The notes under the pieces are model-generated. The model searched no databases. It saw only the letters and a list, made by a program, of their open reading frames with translations, and was not told where the DNA came from. Positions 17,748 through 25,824 of a stretch of 36,552 bases of DNA are shown here, piece after piece (within the stretch, counting starts at the first letter, position 1; each line of letters starts with the position of its first letter). Location of the stretch: positions 1 through 36,552 of the forward strand of contig JAUSFE010000048.1 of assembly GCA_030649945.1 (NCBI GenBank). The letters are read 5' to 3'. Position numbers and translations under genes: made by a program. The DNA is from Dehalococcoidia bacterium. GTDB taxonomy: Bacteria > Chloroflexota > Dehalococcoidia > SM23-28-2 > RBG-16-64-32.

Positions 17748-18283
17748 GCGCGGGCCCCTTCGAGCTGCCGCTTCAGCGCCTGCAGCCTGCTTTTCGTGCT
17801 GCCGTCGATCAGCCTGTCGCCGATGCGCACCACCAGCCCGCCCAGGATGCTCTCGTCCACCGCCGGCGTCACGATTACGGGGCCGCCGGTCAACTCGCTC
17901 AAGCGGCGCTCCACGGCCTTCAGGTCCTCCGGCGAGAGCGGGACGGCGGTGGTGACGGCGGCGTGGGAGACGCCCTTGGCCGCATCCAGCAGCTCCTGGT
18001 ACGCCTCCGCGATCTGCGGGCCGAGCGCCGTGCGCCCGCGCCGCAGGAGCAGCCGCGCCAGGTTCAGGACCAGCGGATCGACGCCCTTGAGCGCCGCCTC
18101 CACCAGTTGCGCCTTCTGGTCCACGGGCACGCGCGTGTTCTGCAGCAGCGCCCGCGCCCCGGCGTCTCCGAAGAGCGCGGCCATGGCCCGCAGCCCTTCG
18201 GCCCAGGCCTCTTCCTTGCCGTCCTCCCGCGCGATCAGGTAGGCGGCTTCCGCGTAGCGCTTGGCGGCTACTTCCTGGATCAC
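17744..18283 (-). CDS. atpH: ATP synthase F1 delta subunit
   Basis: A 179-residue peripheral-stalk subunit (OSCP-like) linking alpha/beta to the b dimer. The N-terminal helical domain begins VAAKRYAEAAYLIA, and the C-terminal block GGLVVRIGDRLIDGSTKSRLQALKRQL is diagnostic. The start is GTG 18283, seven bases after the atpF stop; no strong Shine-Dalgarno is visible. Its TGA overlaps the ATG of the DinB-like gene. Confidence 0.93.
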   Translation of the reverse strand: MIQEVAAKRYAEAAYLIAREDGKEEAWAEGLRAMAALFGDAGARALLQNTRVPVDQKAQLVEAALKGVDPLVLNLARLLLRRGRTALGPQIAEAYQELLDAAKGVSHAAVTTAVPLSPEDLKAVERRLSELTGGPVIVTPAVDESILGGLVVRIGDRLIDGSTKSRLQALKRQLEGARA

Positions 18284-18290
18284 GCCGGAA

Positions 18291-18830
18291 TCACGCCTTC
18301 TCGCGGCCTCCGCCGCCGTCCACCGCGGGCGCCTCCGCCAGCACCTCCTGGATCAGCTCCCGGTGGGCGCCGGCGTCCAGGCTGCGCTTGATCACGCGCT
18401 CAGCGGCCGTGATCGTGAGGCCGGCGAACTCCCGCCGCAGGTCGGCGATGGCGCTGTCGCGTTCCATCTGGATTTCGCTGCGGGCGCGCTCCAGCAGATG
18501 CTCCGCCTCCGCCCGGGCCGCCTGCCTGGCCTCCTCCTGGATGCGGGCGGATATCTGCTGCGCCTGGCCTATCAGCCCCTGGCCCTCCTGGCGCGCCTTG
18601 TCCAGCTCCTTCGCCACCTCCTGCTCGGTCTGCGCCAGGCGGCGCTTCGCCTCGTCGGAGGCGTCCAACCCCTCCTGTATGCGCTGCTTGCGCTGATCCA
18701 GCACCTTCAGCAGCGGCTTGTACAGGAGCACGGAGAGGAGGACCAGGAGCAGGGTGAAGTTTATGAGCTGGGCGACCAGCGCCGGCAGATTGAAGCCCAG
18801 GGCACCTATTCCCAAAACAACCGGTTCCAT
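18291..18830 (-). CDS. atpF: ATP synthase Fo b subunit
   Basis: A 179-residue b subunit of the peripheral stalk. One N-terminal membrane helix (about 13-33, LPALVAQLINFTLLLVLLSVLLY) is followed by KPLLKVLDQRKQRIQEGLDAS and a long charged coiled coil to about residue 160, ending in a Gly/acid tail. I place the start at ATG 18830 (MEPVVLG), because the 18 residues of the longer frame have no b-subunit character and this ATG leads directly into the membrane helix. Spacing to atpE (61 bases) and atpH (7 bases) supports one operon. Confidence 0.93.
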   Translation of the reverse strand: MEPVVLGIGALGFNLPALVAQLINFTLLLVLLSVLLYKPLLKVLDQRKQRIQEGLDASDEAKRRLAQTEQEVAKELDKARQEGQGLIGQAQQISARIQEEARQAARAEAEHLLERARSEIQMERDSAIADLRREFAGLTITAAERVIKRSLDAGAHRELIQEVLAEAPAVDGGGGREKA

Positions 18831-18891
18831 AGTTTCGTCCGTTTCTGCGGCAGGGCGCAGCCCATCCGGGCAGCGCCCATACATGGACTCC

Positions 18892-19203
18892 CTAGAACAC
18901 GAATCCGATCATCACGGCCACAACCAGGGCGTAGATACCGATAGCCTCGGCGAAGGCCAGGCCCAGGATCATGTTGGTCTGGATGGCCGGTTGCGCCTCC
19001 GGGTTGCGCCCCAAAGCGTCCAGCGCCCGCCCGACGAGGTTACCGATGGCCAGAGACGGCCCGATGGCGCCGATGCCCATGACCAGTCCGGCCGCCAGGA
19101 ACTTGATGCCGGCGTCGGTGATGCCACCCCCCGCCCCTGCTTCCTGCGAAGCCATGCGCATGGCATCGATCGCCGGCGGGATCAGGGCCAGAAGCACGTC
19201 CAT
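18892..19203 (-). CDS. atpE: ATP synthase Fo c subunit
   Basis: A 103-residue hairpin of two membrane helices with an extra N-terminal segment of about 30 residues (longer than the usual ~75-85). The polar loop GRNPEAQP (65-72) is the RQPE loop. The ion-binding carboxylate is Glu86 (AFAEAIGIY). Residue 87 is Ala, not the Ser of sodium-type subunits, and the position of the sodium-type Gln (Q32 in Ilyobacter) is Ile53, so proton coupling is predicted. AAGGAGG lies about nine bases before the ATG. Confidence 0.95.
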   Translation of the reverse strand: MDVLLALIPPAIDAMRMASQEAGAGGGITDAGIKFLAAGLVMGIGAIGPSLAIGNLVGRALDALGRNPEAQPAIQTNMILGLAFAEAIGIYALVVAVMIGFVF

Positions 19204-19239
19204 TTACAAACCCTCCTTGTTGGACATATCGTTGCAGAA

Positions 19240-20343
19240 TCAAATATTCTGAGGGGCAGCCTGCTCCAGCCCGCCCTCAAGCGGGCCTCCCCCTTGCGCC
19301 GCTTCCCTGTGCTTCTCTTCGCCGCCGTGGCCCTCGCCGTGGGAGACGGCCATCATTCCGAAGACAAGGGTCAGCATGGCGAAGATGAAGGCCTGGATGA
19401 CGCCGACGAACAGCTCGAGGCCGTAGAAGGCGATGGTGATCACCAGTGGCGTCAGGAAGGTGAACATGAGGATCACGACCTCGCCGGCGAACATGTTTCC
19501 GAAGAGACGGAAGGTAAAGCTGATGAGCCGCACCAGCTCCGAGATCAGCTCCAGCAGGCCAACGAAGGCATCGATGATCCCCTGGAAGATCATGCCGGGG
19601 TTCAGGCGGACGACTCCACGGCCCAGCGCGCCGAAATTGATGAACTTGCGGCCGTACGTCAAGAGTCCCAGCGAGCTGATGGCCCAGCTCTCCACGGCTA
19701 TGGCCGAGACGATGGCCAGGGCCAGGGGCGTGTTCAGGTCCGTATTGGGACCGCGCAGGAACGGCAACAGCTCGCCCACGATCTTGCCTTCGGACTTCGC
19801 CTTCTCGTACTGCTCGCCGGCGTTGGCGTCGTCCTCGTCAATGGAGGCCGCGCTCAGCCCGCCGGGCCCGGAGAGCGGGACCACGCTGGCGTCGATGGGG
19901 CCGATGGACCGCTCCTGGAAGACGAAGCCGTGCTCTTCCTCCTGCACCTTGCCGATGACGTTGAAGACGGGCATGAGCGATAGCCAGTTGGAGGCCAGCA
20001 CGAAGAAGAAGATGGTGGCGACCACGGGGAAGAAGCGCCGGCCGTTCTTCTCGCCGGCGACGCTGACGACGAGGTTGTAGAACGCCTCGACGACCGCCTC
20101 GACGACGTTCTGAACGCCCCGCGGCACGATCTCCCAGCGGCGGGTACTGAAGAAGACGGCGACGATGAGGATGACCACGATCAGCCAGGAGGTGATCATG
20201 GTGTTGGTGAGATCGATCCCGCCTACGCTGGCGATCGTCTCCGGCTTGATCGTGATGTGGGGGGTGGGCCCGCGCAAGAAGACGAAGCCGAACAGGGCCA
20301 GGGCGACCAGGCCGATGGCGACCAGCCCTCTGCGACTGAGCAC
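19240..20343 (-). CDS. atpB: ATP synthase Fo a subunit with a long acidic loop
   Basis: A 367-residue membrane subunit forming the proton half-channels against the c ring. The essential Arg is Arg279 in FRLFGNMFAGE. Membrane helices are visible near 8-24, 50-66, 108-126, 208-230, 255-290 and 295-325. Between helices, residues about 131-200 form a hydrophilic loop rich in Asp/Glu/Lys that most a subunits (about 240-290 residues) lack. The C-terminus (about 332-367) is His/Glu/Gly-rich. The GTG start overlaps the atpI-like stop by one base. Confidence 0.93.
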   Translation of the reverse strand: MLSRRGLVAIGLVALALFGFVFLRGPTPHITIKPETIASVGGIDLTNTMITSWLIVVILIVAVFFSTRRWEIVPRGVQNVVEAVVEAFYNLVVSVAGEKNGRRFFPVVATIFFFVLASNWLSLMPVFNVIGKVQEEEHGFVFQERSIGPIDASVVPLSGPGGLSAASIDEDDANAGEQYEKAKSEGKIVGELLPFLRGPNTDLNTPLALAIVSAIAVESWAISSLGLLTYGRKFINFGALGRGVVRLNPGMIFQGIIDAFVGLLELISELVRLISFTFRLFGNMFAGEVVILMFTFLTPLVITIAFYGLELFVGVIQAFIFAMLTLVFGMMAVSHGEGHGGEEKHREAAQGGGPLEGGLEQAAPQNI

Positions 20344-20612
20344 TAAGCGTCCTCTTCTCTGCCGGGCTTAGACATCACTTGCATGAGCAGTTTGTACCCG
20401 CCGTAGAAGGCAAGCGCAAGGCCCGCGAACAGGCCCAGCAGCGTAAAGGCGGGTTTTGTATCCAGCCAGCCGTCCAGGAGCAGCCCGCCCGCAATGCCGC
20501 CCACGATGCTGGCGGCGAAGTACCAGCCGATGCCCAGGAGGCCGACGGCGCGCGGAGTCCTAGAGAGCACGCCCGTCTCCGGCCTGCGGAAGGTGGCTGG
20601 CGCCTCCGCCAC
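20343..20612 (-). CDS. AtpI/AtpZ-like small membrane protein
   Basis: An 89-residue protein with two membrane helices (about 27-46 and 53-74) and a Gly-rich first helix (SIVGGIAGGLLLDGW). It matches the AtpI/AtpZ (Gate-type) proteins that precede atpB in many F-type operons and help c-ring assembly or Mg/Ca transport. The start is GTG 20612: a TATTCT -10 box ends six bases upstream and no Shine-Dalgarno is seen, so initiation may be leaderless. It heads the long atp-murA-mreB array. Confidence 0.8.
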   Translation of the reverse strand: MAEAPATFRRPETGVLSRTPRAVGLLGIGWYFAASIVGGIAGGLLLDGWLDTKPAFTLLGLFAGLALAFYGGYKLLMQVMSKPGREEDA

Positions 20613-20618
20613 TTGCGA

Positions 20619-20647
20619 AGAATATCACAAAGTCTCTCCAGCGTCGA
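20619..20647 (-). promoter_or_regulatory. Candidate promoter of the atp-murA-mreB array
   Basis: On the minus strand TCGACG (20647-20642), a 17-base spacer and TATTCT (20624-20619) precede the atpI-like GTG by six bases. Each hexamer matches consensus at four of six positions. The geometry predicts a leaderless transcript. Confidence 0.45.
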
Positions 20648-20670
20648 GGCAGCCCTGCACACACAAAAGC

Positions 20671-20689
20671 CCCAGGCTCACAGCCTGGG
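20671..20689 (-). terminator. Hairpin terminator after the bifunctional-nuclease-domain gene
   Basis: CCCAGGCT and AGCCTGGG enclose a three-base loop. On the minus strand the stem is followed by GCTTTTG, which fits intrinsic termination of the upstream gene (20720-21259) before the atp promoter. The AGGCT...AGCCT core also matches other dispersed hairpins in this window. Confidence 0.55.
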
Positions 20690-20719
20690 ACCGCGTACAT
20701 GCGCCGGCAGCGCAAGGAA

Positions 20720-21259
20720 CTACTGCTTCTTGCCGAAGTCCTCCAGGTCCAGGCCCTCTATCAGGTCCCGGAACGGGCTCAGCTTCTCCAGCTCCTCCGG
20801 CGAGACCTCGCCCGTCTTCTCCGTCCCGGTTCCCTCTACCTCCAGCGCCTGGCCCTCTTCGTCCAGCTTCACGCCCGCCTTCTCCAGCACGGCCTCGTCG
20901 GCGAAGATCGGCACCTGCGCCCGCACCGCCAGCGCTATGGCGTCGCTGGGGCGCGAGTCGATCTCCAGGCTGCGGCCGTCTATCTGCAGCATGATGCGGG
21001 CGAAGAAGGTGTCGTTCGCCAGGTCGTTCACGAGCACGTACTCCACGCTGGCGCCCAGCGTATCGATGATGGAGCGCAGGAGGTCGTGCGTCAGGGGGCG
21101 GGCCACGGCCACTTCCTGCAGCCGCACGGCGATGGCGTCGGCTTCGGCCGGGCCTATCCAGATGGGCAGGTAGCGGTCTGAGTCCTTCTCCTTCAAGATG
21201 ACCACACGCTGGTAGTTCATCAGGCTCACGCGTATGCTTTCGATGGTCATCTCGACCAC
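20720..21259 (-). CDS. Bifunctional nuclease (BFN/DUF151) domain protein
   Basis: A 179-residue protein. The BFN domain covers about 4-135, with the family blocks RYLPIWIGPAEADAIA (29-44) and DSRPSDAIALAVR (101-113). Plant and some bacterial members have RNase/DNase activity, but most bacterial ones are uncharacterised. The C-terminal ~45 residues are acidic (EEGQALEVEG, SPEELEKL) and may interact with other proteins. The GTG at 21259 is favoured over ATG 21250 because GGAGGTG lies about six bases upstream. A strong promoter (TTGACA-17-TAGACT) precedes it. Confidence 0.88.
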   Translation of the reverse strand: MVEMTIESIRVSLMNYQRVVILKEKDSDRYLPIWIGPAEADAIAVRLQEVAVARPLTHDLLRSIIDTLGASVEYVLVNDLANDTFFARIMLQIDGRSLEIDSRPSDAIALAVRAQVPIFADEAVLEKAGVKLDEEGQALEVEGTGTEKTGEVSPEELEKLSPFRDLIEGLDLEDFGKKQ

Positions 21260-21286
21260 TCGGCCACCTCCAGACGATGCACCAAG

Positions 21287-21315
21287 AGTCTAACCCCGGC
21301 CCATATAGGTGTCAA
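21287..21315 (-). promoter_or_regulatory. Promoter of the bifunctional-nuclease-domain gene
   Basis: The minus strand has a perfect TTGACA (21315-21310), a 17-base spacer and TAGACT (21292-21287). The expected start is near 21280, giving a leader of about 20 bases that contains the GGAGGTG ribosome site. Confidence 0.7.
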
Positions 21316-21324
21316 TTGAAAAAG

Positions 21325-21422
21325 GGAGCAGAGGGGGAAGGGGTCAAGGGGGTCAGAGGGGTCGCACCGCATCGCGGACGATGCGGCATCAAGACGACCA
21401 TGCCGCAGCCTTCAGGCTGCGG
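21325..21422. repeat. GGGGTCA-type repeat and two hairpins
   Basis: Three loose copies of AAGGGGTC / AAGGGGGTC / AGAGGGGTC occur near 21336-21363. They are followed by perfect hairpins CCGCATCG-CGGA-CGATGCGG (21367-21386) and CCGCAGCCT-TC-AGGCTGCGG (21403-21422). The region lies downstream of the MFS gene and may terminate it. Confidence 0.6.
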
Positions 21423-21465
21423 TCCGGCCGCCGACTCCCCTCTGGCCTTCCGTCCCGGGGCCGCG

Positions 21466-22812
21466 TCACGTCCCCACTTCCTGCGGCGCGCGCTCCGGCT
21501 CCTCATCCGGCTCCTTCCCGGCCACAACAGCGCTGACGACTGCCATCGCGGCGGTGACGGCGGCGACGAGCACCAGCACGACCGGCACATTCAGCCAATC
21601 CGTGGCCGCGCCGATGATCAGCAGGGGCAGGAGCGAGATGAAGTTCGCGGACACTACCTGCGTGGCGAAGATGCGGCCGCGCATCTCCGGCGGCGCGCGC
21701 TCGTGCAGCACCGTCTGGGCCGGCGCGTTGAGCAGCGCGTAGGCGAACCCCATGGGGCCGGCGATGGCCATGGTCAGCGCCTGCAGCAGCGAGATGCGCA
21801 AGAAACGCGTGGGGTTTATGGGCTCCGGGGCCTGCTTCAGGAGGTCCGCCAGCGGCTCCACCAGCGCCAGCAGCACCAGGCAGGCCGCGATGCCCAGGAG
21901 GCCGATGACCACCACCCGGTTCTTCCCCTTCTTCGTGAACCAGGGCAGGAAGCGCAGCCCCACCAGCGCGCCGATGCCTGTGGGCGCAAACACGAACGCA
22001 GCGCTGTCCGGCGCCACCTCGATCACGTCTCGCATGTAGCGCGGGATCAGGATGGCAAAGAAGAGGACCAGCGTGCTGCTCATGATCAGTTGCGCCAGGG
22101 CCAGGAACGAGTAGCGGTCCGACAGCAGCACCCGCCAGCTCTCGCGGAAGTCCGTGGGGATGCCGCCGAAGATGGCGCCCTGGGGCAGCCGCGGCTCCCG
22201 CTCCTCGTGCGCGATGTGCAGGCGCGCCGCCAGGGCCGCCGCGAGGGCGAAGAGCACGGCGCCGGCGATGAACATGCCGTCCGCGCCAGCGCTCTTCAGG
22301 ATCAACGGCGCCACGAAGACAATGCCCACCAGTTGCGAAGCCGTGAGCGTGAAGTTGTACAGGCTGTTCGCCGGCACCAGGCGCTCCCGCGAGACCAGCG
22401 ACGGGATGAGCGCCACGACGGCGGGGTTGAAGAAGAGCCCGGCCGTCGCGAACCCCATGCTGATGCCGTAGATGATCCACTCGTTGCCGTGGAAGAAGAA
22501 GAACAGGATGCAGCCGCCCGCGCGCAGCAGGTTCGTGACCACCAGCACCGGGCCCTTATTCGTGCGGTCCAGCACAACGCCGACCACGAACCCCATGGGG
22601 ATGGACGGCAGGATGAAGGCGAGGATCAGGAGGCTGGTGTGGATGGACGAGCCGGTGATGCCCAGGATGACGACGAGGAGGCTGAAGAGGATGGCGTTCT
22701 GCGCCGTCTGCGCGATGCCCTGGCTGAGCCACAGGCTGCGGAAGCGCCGGTCAGACAGGAGTGCCCGCGAGCGCACCACCTCGCGCACGTCGGGCTGGTA
22801 GGCCATCGTCAC
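21466..22812 (-). CDS. MFS transporter (MFS_3/EntS-like)
   Basis: A 448-residue integral membrane protein with about 12 hydrophobic helices in two six-helix halves. The first loop carries [17 protein letters not shown] and the loop 2-3 region [22 protein letters not shown], the MFS motif-A-like DR[x]GR segment. [15 protein letters not shown] is typical of MFS_3 exporters. Substrate unknown. The GTG start overlaps the DUF951 stop by four bases (GTGA); an ATG two codons later is an alternative. It is the last gene of the pyrF-DUF951-MFS operon. Confidence 0.85.
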   Translation of the reverse strand: MTMAYQPDVREVVRSRALLSDRRFRSLWLSQGIAQTAQNAILFSLLVVILGITGSSIHTSLLILAFILPSIPMGFVVGVVLDRTNKGPVLVVTNLLRAGGCILFFFFHGNEWIIYGISMGFATAGLFFNPAVVALIPSLVSRERLVPANSLYNFTLTASQLVGIVFVAPLILKSAGADGMFIAGAVLFALAAALAARLHIAHEEREPRLPQGAIFGGIPTDFRESWRVLLSDRYSFLALAQLIMSSTLVLFFAILIPRYMRDVIEVAPDSAAFVFAPTGIGALVGLRFLPWFTKKGKNRVVVIGLLGIAACLVLLALVEPLADLLKQAPEPINPTRFLRISLLQALTMAIAGPMGFAYALLNAPAQTVLHERAPPEMRGRIFATQVVSANFISLLPLLIIGAATDWLNVPVVLVLVAAVTAAMAVVSAVVAGKEPDEEPERAPQEVGT

Positions 22813-23027
22813 GTCTGCACCGCCGGTCCGGGCTCCTCCGGCCCCCGCTGCACAACCGTCTTCACCCGCTTCTCGAACACGCTCCTGTCCAGCAGCACCC
22901 GCCGGGCGCAGGTGCGGCAGCGGACGCCGATGTCAGCTCCCAGGCGCACGACCTCCCATTCGTAGCCGCCGCACGGATGTACCTTCCTCAGGCGAACGAC
23001 ATCGCCCAAGCGTATCTCCATTATCAC
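22809..23027 (-). CDS. DUF951 family protein
   Basis: A 72-residue protein matching the DUF951 pattern: [31 protein letters not shown], then [17 protein letters not shown]. Cys19, Cys37 and Cys40 (HPCG and CRTC) could bind zinc. The family is common in Firmicutes and Chloroflexota, often near parB, ychF or rpsF, with no known function; a small beta-barrel nucleic-acid binder is a fair guess. The GTG at 23027 has GGCGG six bases upstream; ATG 23021 is possible. The gene lies four bases after pyrF copy 1. Confidence 0.88.
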   Translation of the reverse strand: MIMEIRLGDVVRLRKVHPCGGYEWEVVRLGADIGVRCRTCARRVLLDRSVFEKRVKTVVQRGPEEPGPAVQT

Positions 23028-23030
23028 GGA

Positions 23031-23843
23031 TTACCGCCGGGCGAGGACGGCCTCGCGCATGAGGTTGATGCGGCCCCTCAGCTTCTGCGCCGCCTTGCGC
23101 GCCGCCGCCGCGTAGCCGTCGCCGCTGCCGGCGTAAAGCACGCCTCGCGATACGTTAATCAGAAATCCCTCTCCCCGCTCGTCCATGGCGGACTGCACGG
23201 CCGCCTCCAGTTCACCCTGCTGCGAGCCGACGCCCGGCACGAGCAGCGGCAGGTCCGGGCAGATCTCGCGCACACGCTCCAGCTGCTCCGGCCAGGTGGC
23301 CCCCATCACCAGGCCCACGTTGCCATGCTCATTCCACTCGCGGGCCCGGCGGGCCACGGCCTCGTACACGCAGCCGCCGTCGTCCAGCCGCAGGTCCTGC
23401 AGGTCCGCCGCCCCCGGGTTGGAGCTGCGGCACCAGACGAACACGCCGCGGTCGGCGTAATCCAGGAAGGGCTGCACGGCGTCGCGGCCGCCGTACGGGT
23501 TGACGGTGGCCGCATCGAACTTGTAGTGCTGGAAGAGCGCTTTGGCATAGAACCGGGCCGTATTGCCGATGTCCCCGCGCTTGGCGTCGGCGATGACCGG
23601 GATGTGGGCGGGTACGGAGCGCAGACCCTCGAGCAGCGTCTGCATGCCGCCGGCGCCCAGCGCCTCGAAGAACGCCAGGTTGGGCTTATACGCACACACG
23701 AGGTCTTTGGTAGCGTCAACGATCTCCTGCAGGAAGGAGGGGATGTGGGGATGGGGCATCAGCTCCGGATCGGGGTCCAACGACAGGCACAGGAAGCTAT
23801 TGTTGCCATCTTGTGCCGCACGGAGTCTATCGTCGAAGCTGAT
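23031..23843 (-). CDS. pyrF: Orotidine 5'-phosphate decarboxylase, copy 1, apparent ATC start
   Basis: A 270-residue class 2 OMP decarboxylase making UMP from OMP. Asp23, Lys53 (AYKPN) and the catalytic set Asp86-x-Lys88-x-x-Asp91 (DAKRGD) are present. The C-terminal phosphate-binding part ends near FLINVSRGV. In-frame homology extends upstream to SFDDRLRAAQDGNNSF, but no ATG, GTG or TTG precedes it after the in-frame stop near 23889. Where homologs begin M-S-F this gene reads ATC-AGC-TTC at 23843, with a perfect AGGAGG six bases upstream (23855-23850). The first in-frame TTG (23780) would delete the active-site N-terminus. So it starts at ATC, has lost its start codon, or carries a sequence error. 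Confidence 0.85.
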   Translation of the reverse strand: MSFDDRLRAAQDGNNSFLCLSLDPDPELMPHPHIPSFLQEIVDATKDLVCAYKPNLAFFEALGAGGMQTLLEGLRSVPAHIPVIADAKRGDIGNTARFYAKALFQHYKFDAATVNPYGGRDAVQPFLDYADRGVFVWCRSSNPGAADLQDLRLDDGGCVYEAVARRAREWNEHGNVGLVMGATWPEQLERVREICPDLPLLVPGVGSQQGELEAAVQSAMDERGEGFLINVSRGVLYAGSGDGYAAAARKAAQKLRGRINLMREAVLARR

Positions 23844-23909
23844 GACCTGCCTCCTGCCAGCCGATGATAAGTAGACTAGCAGCGCAGGTCAACGAAGGCG
23901 GTGCGAACC

Positions 23910-24761
23910 TTAGGAGACAGTGGCGAAAGCTCGCGCGTTGTTTATTCGGTCTCGATATTCGAGCGCCGAACGCCGCGCCGCCCGAGCAAACGTTCCCAGA
24001 TTTTGTCGCGTCACGCTTGAAGGATCACCCGCGGCAAAAGTAACTGCCCGAGATGCGCTGAGAATGAAGCCAGCCCCATGCACATCGGCGGCCGCCTCCA
24101 CCGCACTCTCAACCGAGCCGCCTTGAGCCCCGAGGCCGGGTATCAGCAATAGAACGTCGGGGAACTCCTGCCGAACTCGGCGTAGCTCGTCCGGGAAAGT
24201 AGCCCCCACTACGAGCCCCATATTTTGCGGAGTGCCCCAACCCATAGCTTGACGCGCAAATTCCAAGTAGAGGGGTCGGACCACGCCGTCCAGACCCCGT
24301 GTCTCAAGCAGTTGCGTTTCAGTACTTCTCGGATTGGACGTCCGGCAAAGTATCAATAGCATTTTGTCCGGCCAGTACTGCTGGAACGGGGCCACAACTT
24401 CCTGGCCCATGTACGGATTTATAGTCACAGCGTCCAAATTCAAACCGTACTTGCCGAATAGAGCCTCGGCATACGATCTGCCACAATTCTCGATATCGCC
24501 GCGCTTGCCGTCCCCGATGACCGGTATGTCGGCCGGAACGCACTGGATAGTAGCTTCAAGAGCCTTCATCCCGGCCGGCCCCATTCCCTCGTAAATGGCC
24601 AAGTTTGGCTTGTAGGATGAGACGAGGTCGCACGTTTCTTCCACAATTGACCGGTTGAAATCGGCGACCAACCCAGGCTCTACAAGGTAGGGGTCAAGTC
24701 CGACACACAGAAGGCTGCCACTGCGAGTCTCGGCACCGGCTAGCTTGTCTCTAAACGGCAA
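23910..24761 (-). CDS. pyrF: Orotidine 5'-phosphate decarboxylase, copy 2 (likely xenolog)
   Basis: A 283-residue class 2 OMP decarboxylase with the complete motif set: LLCVGLDP (17-24), SYKPN (49-53), catalytic GDGKRGDIE (83-91; Asp84, Lys86, Asp89) and a conserved NPYMG block. The start is TTG 24761 with GGGAGGG about seven bases upstream, behind a good promoter at 24806-24834. It is only moderately similar to copy 1 and is visibly less GC-rich (many AAA, TTT and ATA codons), suggesting horizontal acquisition rather than tandem duplication. The stop lies 66 bases before the start of copy 1, so the two may share a transcript. Confidence 0.9.
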   Translation of the reverse strand: MPFRDKLAGAETRSGSLLCVGLDPYLVEPGLVADFNRSIVEETCDLVSSYKPNLAIYEGMGPAGMKALEATIQCVPADIPVIGDGKRGDIENCGRSYAEALFGKYGLNLDAVTINPYMGQEVVAPFQQYWPDKMLLILCRTSNPRSTETQLLETRGLDGVVRPLYLEFARQAMGWGTPQNMGLVVGATFPDELRRVRQEFPDVLLLIPGLGAQGGSVESAVEAAADVHGAGFILSASRAVTFAAGDPSSVTRQNLGTFARAARRSALEYRDRINNARAFATVS

Positions 24762-24805
24762 AGCCCAGCCCTCCCCTTATGTAGGCTGCGTGCATTCTGG
24801 CGAGG

Positions 24806-24834
24806 ATGGTATGCGGTCCGACGCCTTTTGTCAA
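24806..24834 (-). promoter_or_regulatory. Promoter of pyrF copy 2
   Basis: The minus strand has a perfect TTGACA (24834-24829), a 17-base spacer and TACCAT (24811-24806). The predicted start is near 24799, 38 bases before the TTG. Confidence 0.6.
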
Positions 24835-24880
24835 TAGGGTTAATCGCATAATCATTTAGCGGAACGGTGTGGACAAAATG

Positions 24881-24909
24881 TCGACAACTTTACAACTCAC
24901 GACCATAAT
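24881..24909 (+). promoter_or_regulatory. Promoter of comB
   Basis: TCGACA (24881-24886), a 17-base spacer and CATAAT (24904-24909), each one base from consensus. It diverges from the pyrF copy 2 promoter. The predicted start near 24916 gives a leader of about 26 bases to the GTG at 24942. Confidence 0.6.
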
Positions 24910-24941
24910 ATACCCTACGTTTGCATGCAAGAACTCCGCCT

Positions 24942-25694
24942 GTGCGAATAGATGTCGCCCTCCTGCCCGGGCAGGCGCAGGAACGTTCCCGCTCCGTCTG
25001 CGTGGTGGTGGACGTGCTGCGCGCCTCCTCCAGCATCGTCACGCTGCTGGAGCGGGGCGCCGCCTGCGTGGTCGCCGCCCGGGACATCGACGAGGCCCGC
25101 CGGCTGCACCGCGGGCTGCCGGACCACCTCCTGTGCGGCGAGAAGGAGGGTCTGCCGCCGGAGGGATTTGCCTACGGCAACTCGCCGGCGGAGTTCTCCC
25201 GCCTCTCCCTGAACGGCGCGTCCATCATCCTGGCCACCTCCAACGGCACCCGGCTGCTGGCGGCCGCGGCGGCAGAGGCGCCCGTGCTGCTCGTGGGTTG
25301 CCTGCTGAACCGCACGGCGGTGGCGCGAGCGGCGATCGCCATCGCGTCGGAGCGGGGCCTGGACATCGCCGTCATCTGCTCGGCGGCCTACGCCGGGTCA
25401 ACGTTCGTCCTGGAAGACGCCCTGGGGGCCGGCGCCATCGCGGACGCGGCGCTGCGCCTGGGGCAGCCTCCGGCGCCCTCGGACGCCGCCCGCTTCGCCC
25501 GCGACGCCTTCACCGTCGCGCAGCCCCACCTGCGGCAGGCCGTGGCTTCCGCCTACCACGCGCAAGGGCTGACGGAGGCCGGCCTGGGCGACGACGTGGA
25601 GTACTGCGCGCGCCTGGACGTATCGTCCGTCGTGCCGCTGCTGGAGCGCGGCGAGGACGGGCTGCTGAGGCTTGTGCGACAGAATCGCCGATGA
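24942..25694 (+). CDS. comB: 2-phosphosulfolactate phosphatase-like protein (ComB family)
   Basis: A 250-residue protein of the ComB family, which hydrolyses 2-phospho-3-sulfolactate in the archaeal coenzyme M route. Family blocks: VVVDVLRASSSIVTLLERGA (about 22-41), LLCGEKEGLPPEGFAYGNSPAEFSR and ILATSNGTR. Bacterial homologs are frequent where coenzyme M is not known, so the true substrate may be another phosphate ester. I chose GTG 24942 (reading VRIDVALLP), where homologs begin; the in-frame TTG at 24921 would put the start about five bases from the predicted transcription start. No Shine-Dalgarno is seen. Nothing else in the window belongs to sulfolactate metabolism. Confidence 0.85.
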   Translation: MRIDVALLPGQAQERSRSVCVVVDVLRASSSIVTLLERGAACVVAARDIDEARRLHRGLPDHLLCGEKEGLPPEGFAYGNSPAEFSRLSLNGASIILATSNGTRLLAAAAAEAPVLLVGCLLNRTAVARAAIAIASERGLDIAVICSAAYAGSTFVLEDALGAGAIADAALRLGQPPAPSDAARFARDAFTVAQPHLRQAVASAYHAQGLTEAGLGDDVEYCARLDVSSVVPLLERGEDGLLRLVRQNRR

Positions 25695-25789
25695 ACTCCC
25701 AGAGGCTTGCTGCCGCCATCCTCCAGCACCCCTGCTTGACGGACGCGTCTTCCTTATGGACGCTGCGTAATTCCGGAAAAACCGGGAAC

Positions 25790-25817
25790 TTGCGGCAAAC
25801 TCGGCCGGTGCTATACT
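25790..25817 (+). promoter_or_regulatory. Promoter of etfBA
   Basis: TTGCGG (25790-25795), a 16-base spacer and an extended -10 TGCTATACT (25809-25817). Transcription should start near 25824, leaving a leader of about 80 bases that contains the palindrome at 25825-25838. Confidence 0.6.
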
Positions 25818-25824
25818 ACTGCGG

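Noticed and set aside
18892..19203. Sodium-dependent ATP synthase c subunit
   Set aside because: Sodium-type c rings need Gln and Glu-Ser at the site; here the positions are Ile53 and Glu86-Ala87, so proton coupling is the better call.
21277..22965. 562-codon open frame on the plus strand opposite the MFS transporter
   Set aside because: Very polar, His/Arg/Asp-rich shadow of a membrane protein gene; no start context.
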